Origin: Lichenihabitans psoromatis
GTDB lineage: Bacteria > Pseudomonadota > Alphaproteobacteria > Rhizobiales > Beijerinckiaceae
Length of the DNA: 64,000 nucleotides
Assembly: GCF_004323635.1 (NCBI RefSeq)
Contig: NZ_CP036515.1
Span: forward strand, 4,217,501 to 4,281,500
Direction: 5' to 3'
Below, one piece after another: positions 54,035 to 63,673 of this stretch. Both the position numbers and the translations under genes were made by a program. Position 1 is the stretch's first letter. Every line of letters begins with the position of its first letter. A model generated the notes under the pieces. That model searched no databases. It worked only from the letters and a program-made list of their open reading frames with translations, and had not been told where the DNA came from.

Positions 54035-55351
54035 TTAATGCGGGTCCTCGAGACTGAACGACTGAGCCGATTCGTCATAGGCGAAGAGTTCGCCGTAGCG
54101 GCCCCAGTTGATCGCGGTGCGAAGAGTGCGCTCCGCATATTCCTCGGACATGTAATCTTCCAGTTCCTCGCGGAAGCGAGAGGCCGGCGCATTGTGAGAG
54201 GGGCGCTCGTCGAGCACGCGCTTGATCCGGGCCGAAAGCGGCACATAGGCCAGAAGGTGGTCGCCAAATAATTTCTTACGGACATCAACCTCGGCATCTG
54301 CAAAGCGTCGTCCCGCGGCCGTGAGCTTTATGTCGCCCTCTTCGAGTTCGGCGTAGCGCATCAATTGCAGCGTTTCGGCCACCGGAAAGAGATCGTCGAT
54401 TTCCATCTGCAGCGAGTCGGCCAGATGCGGCAGATCCGCCTTGCCGTTATAGGGGGCGGCCGCGACCTCTTCGAGCAGACCCGCGAGCGAGTTGGTCGAG
54501 ACTTCCGGCAGGACGAGACCGATGCCGGACCCCGGAAACAAGCCATCACGCCCCGGCTGCTTCGAGGTCGAGCGCCGCGTCATCAGCGCGTAGATGTTGT
54601 CGACCAATTGCCGGAATTCGGGATCGAGACGGTCGCGTGGATGCGGCAGCGTGACCCGGATCTCCGATGCGATCCGCCCCGGATGCGACGACAGCACCAA
54701 GATGCGGTCGCACATCAACACCGCTTCCTCGATGTTATGCGTCACCATCAGGATGGTCTTGATCGGCATACGGCCTTCGGTCCAGAGCTCGACGAGGTCG
54801 CTGCGGAGCGTTTCGGCCGTCAGCACGTCGAGCGCCGAAAAGGGCTCGTCCATCAAGAGAATGTTGGGATGCGTGACAAGCGCGCGAGCGAACCCGACGC
54901 GCTGACGCATGCCGCCCGACAATTCCTTCGGGTAAGCCGATTCGAAACCGTCGAGCCCGATCAGATCGATGGCCGCGAGCGCCCGCTGACGGGCCTCCTC
55001 GGCCGGAACGCGAAGCGCCTTGAGGCCGAGTTCCACATTGGCCAAGACGGACAGCCAGGGGAACAAGGCGAAGCTCTGGAACACCATGGCGATGCCGTCG
55101 GCCGGTCCCTTCAGCACCGCGCCCTGATAGACGACTTCGCCTTGGGACGGGGTGATGAGACCGGAGACGATCCGCAGCAAGGTCGATTTCCCGCAGCCGG
55201 AGCGGCCGAGCAGGCCGACAATCTCGCCCGAGGCCAGCGATGTCGAGACACCTTCGAGAACGGGCGGCCCGTCATCGTTCTGGCTCGACCCCTTATAACG
55301 TTGGGTGACGTTGCGAACCTCGAGCAGCGGCGCGGCGGCGTTATCCAGCAT
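54035..55351 (-). CDS. ABC transporter ATPase with AAA-associated domain (nitrate/sulfonate type)
   Basis: A 438-residue protein. The N-terminal ATPase (1-255) has GRSGCGKST near residue 50, SGGMRQRV near 145, [11 protein letters not shown] near 168 and VTHN near 204. The C-terminal extension (about 300-438) is the AAA-associated C domain found in some ABC ATPases of nitrate/bicarbonate-type systems. It pairs with the double permease 60 bp upstream. No substrate-binding protein is near, so the transported ion is unknown. Confidence 0.92.
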   Translation of the reverse strand: MLDNAAAPLLEVRNVTQRYKGSSQNDDGPPVLEGVSTSLASGEIVGLLGRSGCGKSTLLRIVSGLITPSQGEVVYQGAVLKGPADGIAMVFQSFALFPWLSVLANVELGLKALRVPAEEARQRALAAIDLIGLDGFESAYPKELSGGMRQRVGFARALVTHPNILLMDEPFSALDVLTAETLRSDLVELWTEGRMPIKTILMVTHNIEEAVLMCDRILVLSSHPGRIASEIRVTLPHPRDRLDPEFRQLVDNIYALMTRRSTSKQPGRDGLFPGSGIGLVLPEVSTNSLAGLLEEVAAAPYNGKADLPHLADSLQMEIDDLFPVAETLQLMRYAELEEGDIKLTAAGRRFADAEVDVRKKLFGDHLLAYVPLSARIKRVLDERPSHNAPASRFREELEDYMSEEYAERTLRTAINWGRYGELFAYDESAQSFSLEDPH

Positions 55352-55411
55352 GAGGCATCCTCCAAAACACGGGTGTGGCGAACAGCACCGACAAGACCAT
55401 CGGCGCGGGTC

Positions 55412-57145
55412 TCATGACAGACGAAGCCGGCGTTCCGCAAAGCCGAACAGCGGCCGCCAGAACAGACGATTGAACAAGATGACACAGATCGACATGACCG
55501 CGACCCCGAGCACGATCTTGGGGAAGTCTCCGGCTTCGGTCGCCTGCGCGATATACGAGCCGATCCCATGCGCCGCCACTTTGTCATTCCCCCACTTCAC
55601 ATATTCGGCCACGATCGCGGCGTTCCACGATCCGCCCGACGCCGTGAGCGCCCCCGTTACGTAATAGGGGAAAATGCCCGGCAGGATGACGCTGCGCCAC
55701 CAGGTCCAGCCGCCGATCTTGAAGTTGCGGGCAACCTCGCGAAGATCGTTCGGATAGGCCGATGCTCCGGCGATGACGTTGAAGACAATGTACCATTGCG
55801 TTCCGAAGATGATCAGAAAGCTCAGCCAGATATCGGGGTTGAGATGGAACGCCAGGATGCCGATAACGGCGATCGGGAACACCACATTGGCCGGAAAGGC
55901 TGCGAGGAATTGCGCCAGCGGCTGCACCATTTCGGCGATTCGGGGGCGTAGCCCGATCCAGACGCCGACCGGCACCCAGAACAGGGTCGCGAGCAGCAAC
56001 AGCAACACCACCCGAAGCATCGTGAAGAGCGTCAGGACAATCGTCTGGCCGAGGTCACCCCACGAGAGCGTGGCGGAAACGAAATGGACCGTCTCCCAAA
56101 TCGCATAGATCGCGAGCGCGCCAACGAGGCAGAACCAGACCACGTCGATCGCGCGGGACGTCCCCTTGGCTTCGACCCGCTTGGAGCGGAACACCGGCAA
56201 GGTCAGCCGTAAGCTGGTGAACCAATCGAAAGCCTTTCCGGCCGGAACCATCGCGGAGCGCAACCAGGAGGTGCGAAGCAACAGGTTGAGGACCCAGGAA
56301 GAGGACGTCTCCTCCGATGCCGAGAGCTCGACCCGGAACTTCTGCGCCCAGGTCACGATCGGACGAAAGATGACCTGATCGTAAAGCAGGATGACGACCA
56401 GCACCGCGACGACGGCGGCCAGGACGGCATCGATCCGCTTCTGATCGATCGCGACCGCGAGATAGGACCCGATGCCCGGAAGCTTGATGGTGGTGTCGCC
56501 GACCGTGATAGCCTCAGCCGCAACGACGAAGAACCAGCCACCCGACATCGACATCATCATGTTCCAGATGAGGGCCGGGATCGCAAAAGGCGTCTCCAAC
56601 TGCCAGAATTTCTGCCACCCCGACAGCCGAAACCCGGTCGCGACCTCGTCGAGGTCGGGCGGGACCGTCCGAAGCGATTGGTAGAACGAGAAGGCCATAT
56701 TCCAGGCTTGGCTGGTGAAGATCGCGAAGATCGCGGCACATTCGGCGCCGAGGACGCTGCCCGGGAACAGGTTGAGGAAGAACGTGACCGTGAAGGAAAG
56801 GAATCCGAGGATCGGGACCGATTGCAGCACGTCGAGCAGCGGGACAAGCACCATCTCGGCGCGACGGCTCTTCGCCGCAATAGTCGCGTAGGTGATCGTG
56901 AACAGCAGCGAGGCCGCAAGGGCCGCAAACATCCGCAAGGTCGTCCGCAGCGCGTAATAGGGCAGATAGGCATAGTCGAGGGTGATCGGCGTCGTGTTCG
57001 GAGCCGGAAGCGGCACCACCATGCCGCGACCGGCATGCACGATCAGCACGAATGCGCCGAGGATCAGCGACAGAGCGACGACGTCCCACTGGTTCGGCAT
57101 GGCCCGACGGCCGAGCGACGTAAAAGGCACGAATCTAGTTGCCAT
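55412..57145 (-). CDS. ABC transporter permease, two fused permease halves
   Basis: A 577-residue membrane protein with about 12 helices. It contains two BPD_transp_1 units in tandem; each has an EAA-like loop, one at EVATGFRLSGWQKFWQLETPFAIPAL near residue 200 and one at EVARNFKIGGWTWWRSVILPGIFP near 475. Together with the AAA-associated ATPase it makes a complete membrane unit. Similar fused permeases occur in sulfonate/nitrate-like systems lacking an adjacent binding protein. Confidence 0.92.
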   Translation of the reverse strand: MATRFVPFTSLGRRAMPNQWDVVALSLILGAFVLIVHAGRGMVVPLPAPNTTPITLDYAYLPYYALRTTLRMFAALAASLLFTITYATIAAKSRRAEMVLVPLLDVLQSVPILGFLSFTVTFFLNLFPGSVLGAECAAIFAIFTSQAWNMAFSFYQSLRTVPPDLDEVATGFRLSGWQKFWQLETPFAIPALIWNMMMSMSGGWFFVVAAEAITVGDTTIKLPGIGSYLAVAIDQKRIDAVLAAVVAVLVVILLYDQVIFRPIVTWAQKFRVELSASEETSSSWVLNLLLRTSWLRSAMVPAGKAFDWFTSLRLTLPVFRSKRVEAKGTSRAIDVVWFCLVGALAIYAIWETVHFVSATLSWGDLGQTIVLTLFTMLRVVLLLLLATLFWVPVGVWIGLRPRIAEMVQPLAQFLAAFPANVVFPIAVIGILAFHLNPDIWLSFLIIFGTQWYIVFNVIAGASAYPNDLREVARNFKIGGWTWWRSVILPGIFPYYVTGALTASGGSWNAAIVAEYVKWGNDKVAAHGIGSYIAQATEAGDFPKIVLGVAVMSICVILFNRLFWRPLFGFAERRLRLS

Positions 57146-57292
57146 CGGGGCTCTGTTTCGTGGGAGTGTTCGAAGAGGCGGCGAGCTGTGCCCTATCGCA
57201 TCCGCGACACGAAGAACACTGCGATGACGAGCACATCAGCCATTGCACAACGCCTGTTGCAAAAACTCTTGCCTGCGCGTGTGGCGGACGAC

Positions 57293-58180
57293 TTACAGTC
57301 GCTTGAGCACCAGCGGCCGACCCTTGGCCGGCGCATTGGCCCAGGTGCCGTCCTCCTGCAGGCTAAGCTCGGCCGTGTGCCCTTTTTTGGCTGTCAGCAC
57401 CAACTGACCCTTGATGATCTGCCAGCCGACCGGATCGAAAATCACGATCCCTTGGTCCCGGCAGGCGGGAGCAAGCTTGGCGCGAAGCCCCGTCTTGGCG
57501 CCTTTCATCTTGTCGTCGAGCGTGACCATGCAACCGGTGTCCTTCCCCTGGCGCACAACCGCATAGCCGCCGGCCACCTCGCCGATCGACACGGCCCGGA
57601 CCGGAGCCGCGAGATGTTTGGACGGAACAGGCGCAATCGACGCAGGATCGACGGCGCGCGATGACGACGTCGGGGGCGCCGCAACCACCATCGACGGGTC
57701 CGGCGGCAGGTCGGCCGGTGCGGTGCTGTCCGGTGTCACGATGCTGAGCGCCGCTTGCCGCGCCTGGTCGGTCGGCGTCAGCTTGTAGACGTCCTGCTCC
57801 GATGCGACGGCCGACAGCGACGGACCGCCAGCCGGACCGAAATCAAGCACTGGCTGACCGGCGTCGCTCAGCAGCACCACATGATCACCCGGCTGCGGAA
57901 CCCAGGCCCGCACGGTCGCCAGGGTCGGGAAAGCCCGGTGGCATCCCGCCGGCATCGTAATGGCGTAACCGGTTGTGACCGCGGTTGCGGTCAGATTGAC
58001 CCGGCAGCGCCGGTTGCCTTTTTCGAAGGACATGTCCCACGTTCCAGCATCCTGCATCGCCATCCCGTCTTCCGGAGCGGCGGCCTGAACCGGCGTACCG
58101 GCGCAGAGCACCGCCACGGCGATGCTGAAGGCCTTGATGGCTGCAAGCAGCGTCATCGGCCGAAAAGCTGGATTGATCAT
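57293..58180 (-). CDS. Inh/Omp19-domain protein (protease-inhibitor-like), two domains
   Basis: A 295-residue exported protein. After a signal peptide (MTLLAAIKAFSIAVAVLCAGTPVQA) it has two copies of the AprI/Omp19 inhibitor domain: the first contains AGTWDMSFEKGNRRCRVNL and a GCHRAFP Cys (about 35-125), the second contains VVRQGKDTGCMVTLDD and APACRDQGIVIFDPVGWQ (about 195-290). Each has a Cys pair likely to make a disulfide. A proline-rich linker joins them. ATG 58180 follows AAGGA. The family inhibits metalloproteases or sits in the outer membrane. Confidence 0.85.
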   Translation of the reverse strand: MINPAFRPMTLLAAIKAFSIAVAVLCAGTPVQAAAPEDGMAMQDAGTWDMSFEKGNRRCRVNLTATAVTTGYAITMPAGCHRAFPTLATVRAWVPQPGDHVVLLSDAGQPVLDFGPAGGPSLSAVASEQDVYKLTPTDQARQAALSIVTPDSTAPADLPPDPSMVVAAPPTSSSRAVDPASIAPVPSKHLAAPVRAVSIGEVAGGYAVVRQGKDTGCMVTLDDKMKGAKTGLRAKLAPACRDQGIVIFDPVGWQIIKGQLVLTAKKGHTAELSLQEDGTWANAPAKGRPLVLKRL

Positions 58181-58285
58181 GCGGAAGATCCTTGCGGTGC
58201 CGAGGGCCGACGATCTTGAAAAAACGATACCTAGAGGCTCGTTGATCACGAGGGCAAGACCACATCGGGCAACAAACGCGAGATC

Positions 58286-59251
58286 TCAGCCTTTGTTCGG
58301 TGACCATGGGGTTTCGGGCACAGGCGTCAGCGGACCCTTGCCCGAGTCCCACGATAAGATGTTGTCGACGACGAGCTGCTCCATCGCCTTGCGCGTATGC
58401 TGAGACGCCGAGCCGACATGCGGCAGCAGCACCACATTCTCGAGATCCAGCAAAGCTTGCGAGACGCGGGGCTCGTCGGCGAAGACATCGAGGCCGGCAG
58501 CCAGGATCGTGTGGTTTTGCAGAGCTTCGATCAAGGCAGCCTCGTCGACCAGCGAGCCGCGCGCCACATTGATGAGGATGCCGTTCGGGCCGAGGGCCTT
58601 GAGCACCGCGGCATCGACGATGTTGCGGGTCGCGGCGCCGCCCGGTGCGATGACGACGAGAATATCGCAGGCTTCCGCCATCCCGACGAGGGTGGGATAG
58701 AAGAGATAGGGCACGCCAGCCTGCGCCGAGCGTCCCGTGTAGACGACCGGAAGTCCGAAAGCCTCGCAGCGCGTCGCGATCGCTTTCCCGATACGTCCAA
58801 GGCCGAGAATGCCAACCGTCCGCTCCCGCAGGCTGGAGGTCAGACGGAACGGCTTGTCGAGCCATTGGCCGGCCCGCACGTGGCGCTCGGCGGCCGGCAA
58901 TTCACGAACGGTGTTGAGGATCAGCCCCAAGGTGGTGTCGGCCACTTCTTCGTTCAGGACGTTCGGCGTGTGGGTCACGATCACGCCGTGCTGGGCCGCC
59001 CAGGCTGTATCGACCGCATCATAACCGACGCCGAAGTTCGCCACGAGTTGGAGATTGGGCAACCGGCCCATCAGCGCGCCGTCGATGGCCCCATGGCCGA
59101 CGACCGCAATCGAGCGAATGTCTTGCGCGACGGCGTTGAGGGTCGCCTCCGGATCGGCCGCTTCCCATAATTTGACGACCGGCAGTCTTGCCTCGAGTTG
59201 GCTGATTCCGGACGCCGTCAGCGGCCGAGGCATCAGAACGGAATTGGGCAT
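58286..59251 (-). CDS. D-2-hydroxyacid dehydrogenase family protein
   Basis: A 321-residue NAD(P)-dependent dehydrogenase. The Rossmann motif is GILGLGRIGKAIA near residue 148, and the catalytic Arg, Glu and His are in NVARGSLVD near 228, DVFADEP near 257, and LLPHVGSAS near 275. Glyoxylate/hydroxypyruvate reductase (GhrB/GRHPR-like) is the likely group, though the substrate is not determined by motif. Start ATG 59251. Confidence 0.92.
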   Translation of the reverse strand: MPNSVLMPRPLTASGISQLEARLPVVKLWEAADPEATLNAVAQDIRSIAVVGHGAIDGALMGRLPNLQLVANFGVGYDAVDTAWAAQHGVIVTHTPNVLNEEVADTTLGLILNTVRELPAAERHVRAGQWLDKPFRLTSSLRERTVGILGLGRIGKAIATRCEAFGLPVVYTGRSAQAGVPYLFYPTLVGMAEACDILVVIAPGGAATRNIVDAAVLKALGPNGILINVARGSLVDEAALIEALQNHTILAAGLDVFADEPRVSQALLDLENVVLLPHVGSASQHTRKAMEQLVVDNILSWDSGKGPLTPVPETPWSPNKG

Positions 59252-59291
59252 CGCAAACCTCCGTGTCGTTTTTCTTAAGTGTCGCGTCGTG

Positions 59292-60383
59292 TCAGACGCT
59301 CTCGGGATAGACCCGCGTCACGTGACCCATCTTCCGGCCGGGCCGGGCTTCCGCCTTACCATAAAGGTGCAGGCTTGCGCCGTCATCGGACAAGACTTCG
59401 AGCCAGGCATCCGCCTCGTCGCCGATGAGGTTTGACATCAGGATCCGGCCATACCGTTGCGTCGAGCCCAGCGGCCAACCGCTGATCGCGCGAATGTGTT
59501 GTTCGAATTGCGACGTCACCGCGCCGCCCAGTGTCCAATGCCCGGAATTATGAACGCGGGGCGCGATCTCATTGACGACCAGCGTTTCGACGCCGGACTG
59601 CCCAGCAACCGGCACGACGAACAATTCCACCGCCAGCACTCCGACATAGTCGAGCGCATCCACCAGAGCGCGGGCCATGCGAATGGCCTCGGCCTCGGTC
59701 TCGGCCCCGATCGCGGCCGGCACACGCGTCGTGCTCAGAATGCCGTGCTGATGCGCGTTCTCGCACACGTCGAAGGCCCGGAACTGGCCGCTGAGCCCGC
59801 GTGCCGCCACCACCGACACTTCCCGAACGAAGGGAACCACGCCTTCCAGAATCGCCTTTTGTCCGAGGCTGCGGAACACAACGGCAAGATCCGATCCCTC
59901 CCGCACCGTCGCCTGCCCCTTCCCGTCATAACCAAAGCGGCGGGTCTTCAAGATGGAGGGACGGCCGAGTTGCGCCACGGCGCGTGCCAACCCGCCGGCA
60001 TCCTCGACCGAGGCGAAAGGCGCGGTCGCAAGCCCGATCCCACGGATGAAGAGCTTTTCGACGAGCCGATCCTGCGTCGTCTCGAGCGCCTTGCGATTGG
60101 GGCGGACCGGCACTAGCGGATCGAGAATCGCGATCGTCTCGGCCGGCACGTTCTCGAATTCGTAGGTGACGACCTCGACCGCAGCCGCGAAGGCCGTCAA
60201 GGCAGCCTTGTCGGTATAATCCCCGATCGTGTGGGCGGCAGCGACCTCGAATGCCGGGCTATCGGCTTCTGGCGCGAAGATATGCGCCTTGAGACCGAGT
60301 TGCGCCGCCGCCATGGCCAGCATTCGCGCCAATTGCCCGCCGCCGAGGATGCCGATCGTTTCGCCGGGCGCCAGAACCGTCAC
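59292..60383 (-). CDS. purK: 5-(carboxyamino)imidazole ribonucleotide synthase
   Basis: The ATP-grasp enzyme that makes N5-CAIR from AIR, bicarbonate and ATP in purine synthesis. The 363-residue protein has [17 protein letters not shown] near residue 10, TYEFENVP near 74, [12 protein letters not shown] near 147, and [15 protein letters not shown] near 270. GTG 60383 overlaps the purE stop as GTGA, giving coupling. Start and length are normal. Confidence 0.97.
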   Translation of the reverse strand: MTVLAPGETIGILGGGQLARMLAMAAAQLGLKAHIFAPEADSPAFEVAAAHTIGDYTDKAALTAFAAAVEVVTYEFENVPAETIAILDPLVPVRPNRKALETTQDRLVEKLFIRGIGLATAPFASVEDAGGLARAVAQLGRPSILKTRRFGYDGKGQATVREGSDLAVVFRSLGQKAILEGVVPFVREVSVVAARGLSGQFRAFDVCENAHQHGILSTTRVPAAIGAETEAEAIRMARALVDALDYVGVLAVELFVVPVAGQSGVETLVVNEIAPRVHNSGHWTLGGAVTSQFEQHIRAISGWPLGSTQRYGRILMSNLIGDEADAWLEVLSDDGASLHLYGKAEARPGRKMGHVTRVYPESV

Positions 60384-60874
60384 GGCGCAGGCTCATCGCT
60401 CGGGGATTGGGCCACGGCCGCCGTCTGAGCCGCACGCCATGCGTCGAGGCGCGTCGCCAGTGCGGGATCGTTGAGCGCCAAGATCGATGCTGCTAAAACT
60501 GCGGCGTTGATGGCTCCGGCGCGGCCGATCGCCAGAGTCCCCACGGGAACGCCGGCCGGCATCTGCACGATCGACAGCAAACTATCCTGACCGGATAGGG
60601 CCTTGCTCTCGATCGGGACGCCAAGCACCGGGAGCGGCGTGAAAGCGGCTGTCATGCCGGGAAGATGCGCGGCCCCGCCCGCTCCCGCGATGATGATCTT
60701 GACGCCGTTGTCGCGCGCGCCCTTGGCAAAGGCCACCAACCTGTCGGGCGTCCGATGCGCCGACACGATCGACGCGACAAAGCCGATCTCGAGCGCATCG
60801 AGCGTCGAGGCTGTCGCGCGGAGGGTCGCCCAATCCGATTGGCTTCCCATGATCAGCGCCACGGGCGCACGCAT
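60380..60874 (-). CDS. purE: 5-(carboxyamino)imidazole ribonucleotide mutase
   Basis: PurE moves the carboxylate of N5-CAIR to give CAIR. The 164-residue protein has [10 protein letters not shown] near the start, VSAHRTPDR near residue 38, [12 protein letters not shown] near 67, and the [14 protein letters not shown] region near 88. ATG 60874 is preferred to GTG 60892; the extra six residues would not be conserved. It directly precedes purK in the usual order. Confidence 0.97.
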   Translation of the reverse strand: MRAPVALIMGSQSDWATLRATASTLDALEIGFVASIVSAHRTPDRLVAFAKGARDNGVKIIIAGAGGAAHLPGMTAAFTPLPVLGVPIESKALSGQDSLLSIVQMPAGVPVGTLAIGRAGAINAAVLAASILALNDPALATRLDAWRAAQTAAVAQSPSDEPAP

Positions 60875-60988
60875 GCGGTCCACTTGGCGCACTCCGGCTG
60901 AGAAATTCAGTCTTTCCGCTTAACCGAAGCGGCAAAGGGGAGCAAGACACGGCTCGGCCTCCCCGCCCGGGCCGAAACGAGCCGCCGG

Positions 60989-61579
60989 CTACCGGGTCGT
61001 CGGCGCCATCAACCGCAAGGCCATGCGGATCGACGCCGTGAGTTGCTGGCGCGTAGCGCCCGCCTTGGCCTGAACCGCCATGCCCTGAGTCACGGTGGTG
61101 ATAAAGTGAGCGAGGTCCGACGGGACCACGCCGGCCGGAAGATCCCCCTCGCGCACCGCGCGGTCCAAACGGTCCTGCAACGCGAGTTCCGTAAAACGAC
61201 GCCGCGCCACCAGGTCGCGCTGGATGTCGGCCCCTTCCTCCGAACAGGCCAAGGCGCCGTTGATGCCGAAACATCCGCTGGGATTACACGGGGCCGTAAC
61301 GAGATCGGCATGGCCCTCGAGCAACCGTTCAACGACACGATAAGCCGTCGGCTCGTCGAGCGCCTCGGCCGCGAAGCCCAGATAGGTCCGCTCATAGAGG
61401 CCCATGGCTTTGCGAAACAGATCCGCCTTGTTGCCGAAAGCTGCGTAAAGGCTCGGCCGCGTGATGCACATCGCGCCGGTCAGATCGGTGATCGACGTGC
61501 CCTCGTAGCCATTGCGCCAAAACAGCGTCAAAGCCTTCATCAGCGCGTCATGTGTGTCGAATTCCCGTGGTCTCGCCAT
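60989..61579 (-). CDS. TetR/AcrR family transcriptional regulator
   Basis: A 196-residue repressor. The N-terminal HTH has ALTLFWRNGYEGTSITDLTGAMCITRPSLYAAFGNKADLF (about 15-55). The C-terminal part contains PCNPSGCFGINGALACSEEG, a pattern of the TetR_C_16/YxaF-like group with several Cys. Start ATG 61579. It is divergent from nfu with about 200 bp between. Ligand and target unknown. Confidence 0.92.
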   Translation of the reverse strand: MARPREFDTHDALMKALTLFWRNGYEGTSITDLTGAMCITRPSLYAAFGNKADLFRKAMGLYERTYLGFAAEALDEPTAYRVVERLLEGHADLVTAPCNPSGCFGINGALACSEEGADIQRDLVARRRFTELALQDRLDRAVREGDLPAGVVPSDLAHFITTVTQGMAVQAKAGATRQQLTASIRMALRLMAPTTR

Positions 61580-61776
61580 ACTCTATCCAATCGCCACCTC
61601 AGGAATAAGTTGAATGGGACATTGCGTCGAGTGGCGAGATCGCATCGTCGGGCCCCAAACCTCGCAAGTTGATTGATTTTGAGGCGCGCCGCGGCCATAT
61701 CTCGATCTGCGCCTGCCCATGGAGCAGTCGACATTTCTCAAGCTGAAGGCCGGCTTTGAACCGGCTGGAGGACCTC

Positions 61777-62346
61777 ATGTTCATCGAAACTGAAACCACG
61801 CCCAACCCCGCCACCTTGAAGTTTCTGCCCGGCCGCACCGTGATGCCGGCCGGCACACTCGACATCCGCGACGCAAAGGCAGCGGAGCAGTCGGGACTGG
61901 CGCGCGCCTTGTTTTCGATCGACGGCGTTTCGGGTGTGTTCTATGGGGCCGATTTCGTATCGGTCACCAAGGCGAGCGGCGAGTGGCCCCACCTGAAGCC
62001 GGCGATCCTCGGCGCCATCATGGAGCATTTCACCTCCGGCGCGCCGCTGACCGACGAAGGCGTTCACGCCACTGCGATTTCGACCGAGAGCGACGAGGAA
62101 TTTTTTGATCCGAACGATGTCGAAACGGTGGATACGATCAAGGAACTGATCGAGTCGCGCGTTCGCCCGGCCGTCGCCGGCGACGGTGGCGACATCACCT
62201 TCAAGGGATACCGGGACGGCATCGTCTACCTGACCATGAAGGGCGCATGCTCGGGTTGCCCGTCCTCGACCGCGACGCTGAAGCATGGCATCCAGAATTT
62301 ATTGAAGCATTTCGTGCCGGCCGTTCAAGCCGTCGAGCAGATCTGA
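61777..62346 (+). CDS. NifU family Fe-S scaffold protein (Nfu)
   Basis: A 189-residue Nfu-type protein. The N-terminal Nfu domain begins MFIETETTPNPATLKFLPG, and the C-terminal NifU domain has the Fe-S CxxC in KGACSGCPSS near residue 150, preceded by DGGDITFKGY. It carries [4Fe-4S] clusters to target enzymes. ATG 61777 has GGAGG upstream; ATG 61756 is earlier but less well placed. It is followed by tsaB, 19 bp after its stop. Confidence 0.95.
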   Translation: MFIETETTPNPATLKFLPGRTVMPAGTLDIRDAKAAEQSGLARALFSIDGVSGVFYGADFVSVTKASGEWPHLKPAILGAIMEHFTSGAPLTDEGVHATAISTESDEEFFDPNDVETVDTIKELIESRVRPAVAGDGGDITFKGYRDGIVYLTMKGACSGCPSSTATLKHGIQNLLKHFVPAVQAVEQI

Positions 62347-62365
62347 TCGCAAGGCAGGACCAAGA

Positions 62366-63088
62366 ATGACCGAAACGGCGGCTGTGGACGAAACGTCGCC
62401 GGCTTTGGTTCTCGCGATCGACACGTCATTGTCGGCCGTCTCGGCCTGCGTCTCGCATGTCGGCGAACCCGCGCCCATCGCTTTCGAAGCGATGGCCATG
62501 GCGCGAGGCCATGCGGAAGCGCTGGTGCCGTTGATCGATCGCGTCGTGTCGCAGATCGACGGCGGCTTTGCGGCACTGACGCGGGTCGCGGTCACGATCG
62601 GGCCTGGCTCGTTCACAGGCATCCGCGTCGGTGTCGCGGCCGCCCGGGCCATCGGTCTCGCCTGTAAAATCCCGGTCGTGGGCGTCTCGACGCTGTCGGC
62701 TCTCGCGGCTCCGGCGATCGCATCGGGGTTTCGGCCCACCATCGTGGCCGCCATCGACGCGCATCACGGCAATGTCTACGTGCAGAGTTTCTCGGTGGAT
62801 GGGGGTACCCAACTCGGCGCCACCATCTTGTCGGTCAAGGAGGCTATTCGAGCCGTGGGCCAAGGGCCGATCCGGCTGGTCGGGTCGGGCGCCACCATGC
62901 TGGCCATCGAAGCCTGGTCGCTCGGCATCAACGCCGAAATCGACGAGAAAAGCATGACACCGGACATCGCCTTCGTGGCGCGGCTCGGCCTGCTGGCCGA
63001 TCCGGTCCGCGCCCTGCCCCGCCCCTTCTACATCCGCCCGCCCGACGCCAAGCCGCAAACCAACGGCGTCATCGCCCGCGTCGAGTAG
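62366..63088 (+). CDS. tsaB: tRNA threonylcarbamoyladenosine biosynthesis protein TsaB
   Basis: The dimerisation partner of TsaD for t6A37 synthesis. The 240-residue protein has an N-terminal AIDTSLSAVSACV phosphate-like strand, AMARGHAEALVPLID near residue 50, and the family motif IGPGSFTGIRVGVAAARAIG near 80. Length is normal. It sits in the common order tsaB-rimI, with rimI starting 4 bp after the stop. Confidence 0.96.
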   Translation: MTETAAVDETSPALVLAIDTSLSAVSACVSHVGEPAPIAFEAMAMARGHAEALVPLIDRVVSQIDGGFAALTRVAVTIGPGSFTGIRVGVAAARAIGLACKIPVVGVSTLSALAAPAIASGFRPTIVAAIDAHHGNVYVQSFSVDGGTQLGATILSVKEAIRAVGQGPIRLVGSGATMLAIEAWSLGINAEIDEKSMTPDIAFVARLGLLADPVRALPRPFYIRPPDAKPQTNGVIARVE

Positions 63089-63092
63089 ATCC

Positions 63093-63575
63093 GTGGCGCT
63101 CTTCGGACGTGCGACACGCCCCATCGTCACACCACTGAATGTCGGTCATGCCGCCGACTGCGCGGACCTGCACGGCGCGAGCTTCCCGCATGGGTGGTCG
63201 AGCTTCGACTTCGAACGTCTGATCGTCGCATCGTCGTCGTTCGGGGAGGTGGCTTACGATGGTCAATCGGGAAAGTTGCTCGGTTTCGTCTTGTCGCGCG
63301 GTGCGGCGGGCGAAGCCGAAATCCTCACCATCGCTGTCGCGGCGACGGCACGCCGACGCGGCATCGGGCGGGCCCTGCTCGAGCGACATCTCGGCCACCT
63401 CGGGAGCGCCGGCATCGCCGTCTTGTTTCTCGAAGTCGCAGAAAACAACCGGGCGGCGCGCGCGCTCTATACAGCATTTGGGTTCACGGAGGTCGGGAGG
63501 CGGCCGTCTTATTACACGGCGAAGCCGGGCGAGGTCGCGGGAGCGGCTCTCGTTCTGCGCCGATCGATCGGCTGA
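63093..63575 (+). CDS. rimI: Ribosomal-protein-alanine N-acetyltransferase
   Basis: A 160-residue GNAT enzyme. The acetyl-CoA loop is VAATARRRGIGRALLE near residue 87, followed by LFLEVAENNRAARALYTAFGFTEVGRRPSYY, the typical RimI C-terminal part. It acetylates ribosomal protein S18 in E. coli. GTG 63093 follows the tsaB stop by 4 bp; no better start is visible. Confidence 0.93.
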   Translation: MALFGRATRPIVTPLNVGHAADCADLHGASFPHGWSSFDFERLIVASSSFGEVAYDGQSGKLLGFVLSRGAAGEAEILTIAVAATARRRGIGRALLERHLGHLGSAGIAVLFLEVAENNRAARALYTAFGFTEVGRRPSYYTAKPGEVAGAALVLRRSIG

Positions 63576-63673
63576 TTCGGGCCGGGCCTGTCACAATGCC
63601 TTAGAGGTCGATCCCTAAGCTGATCCCCGTTGCGGCGCGAGGCGTCGCGCAGGCTTATCGGTAGGTGGCAACC

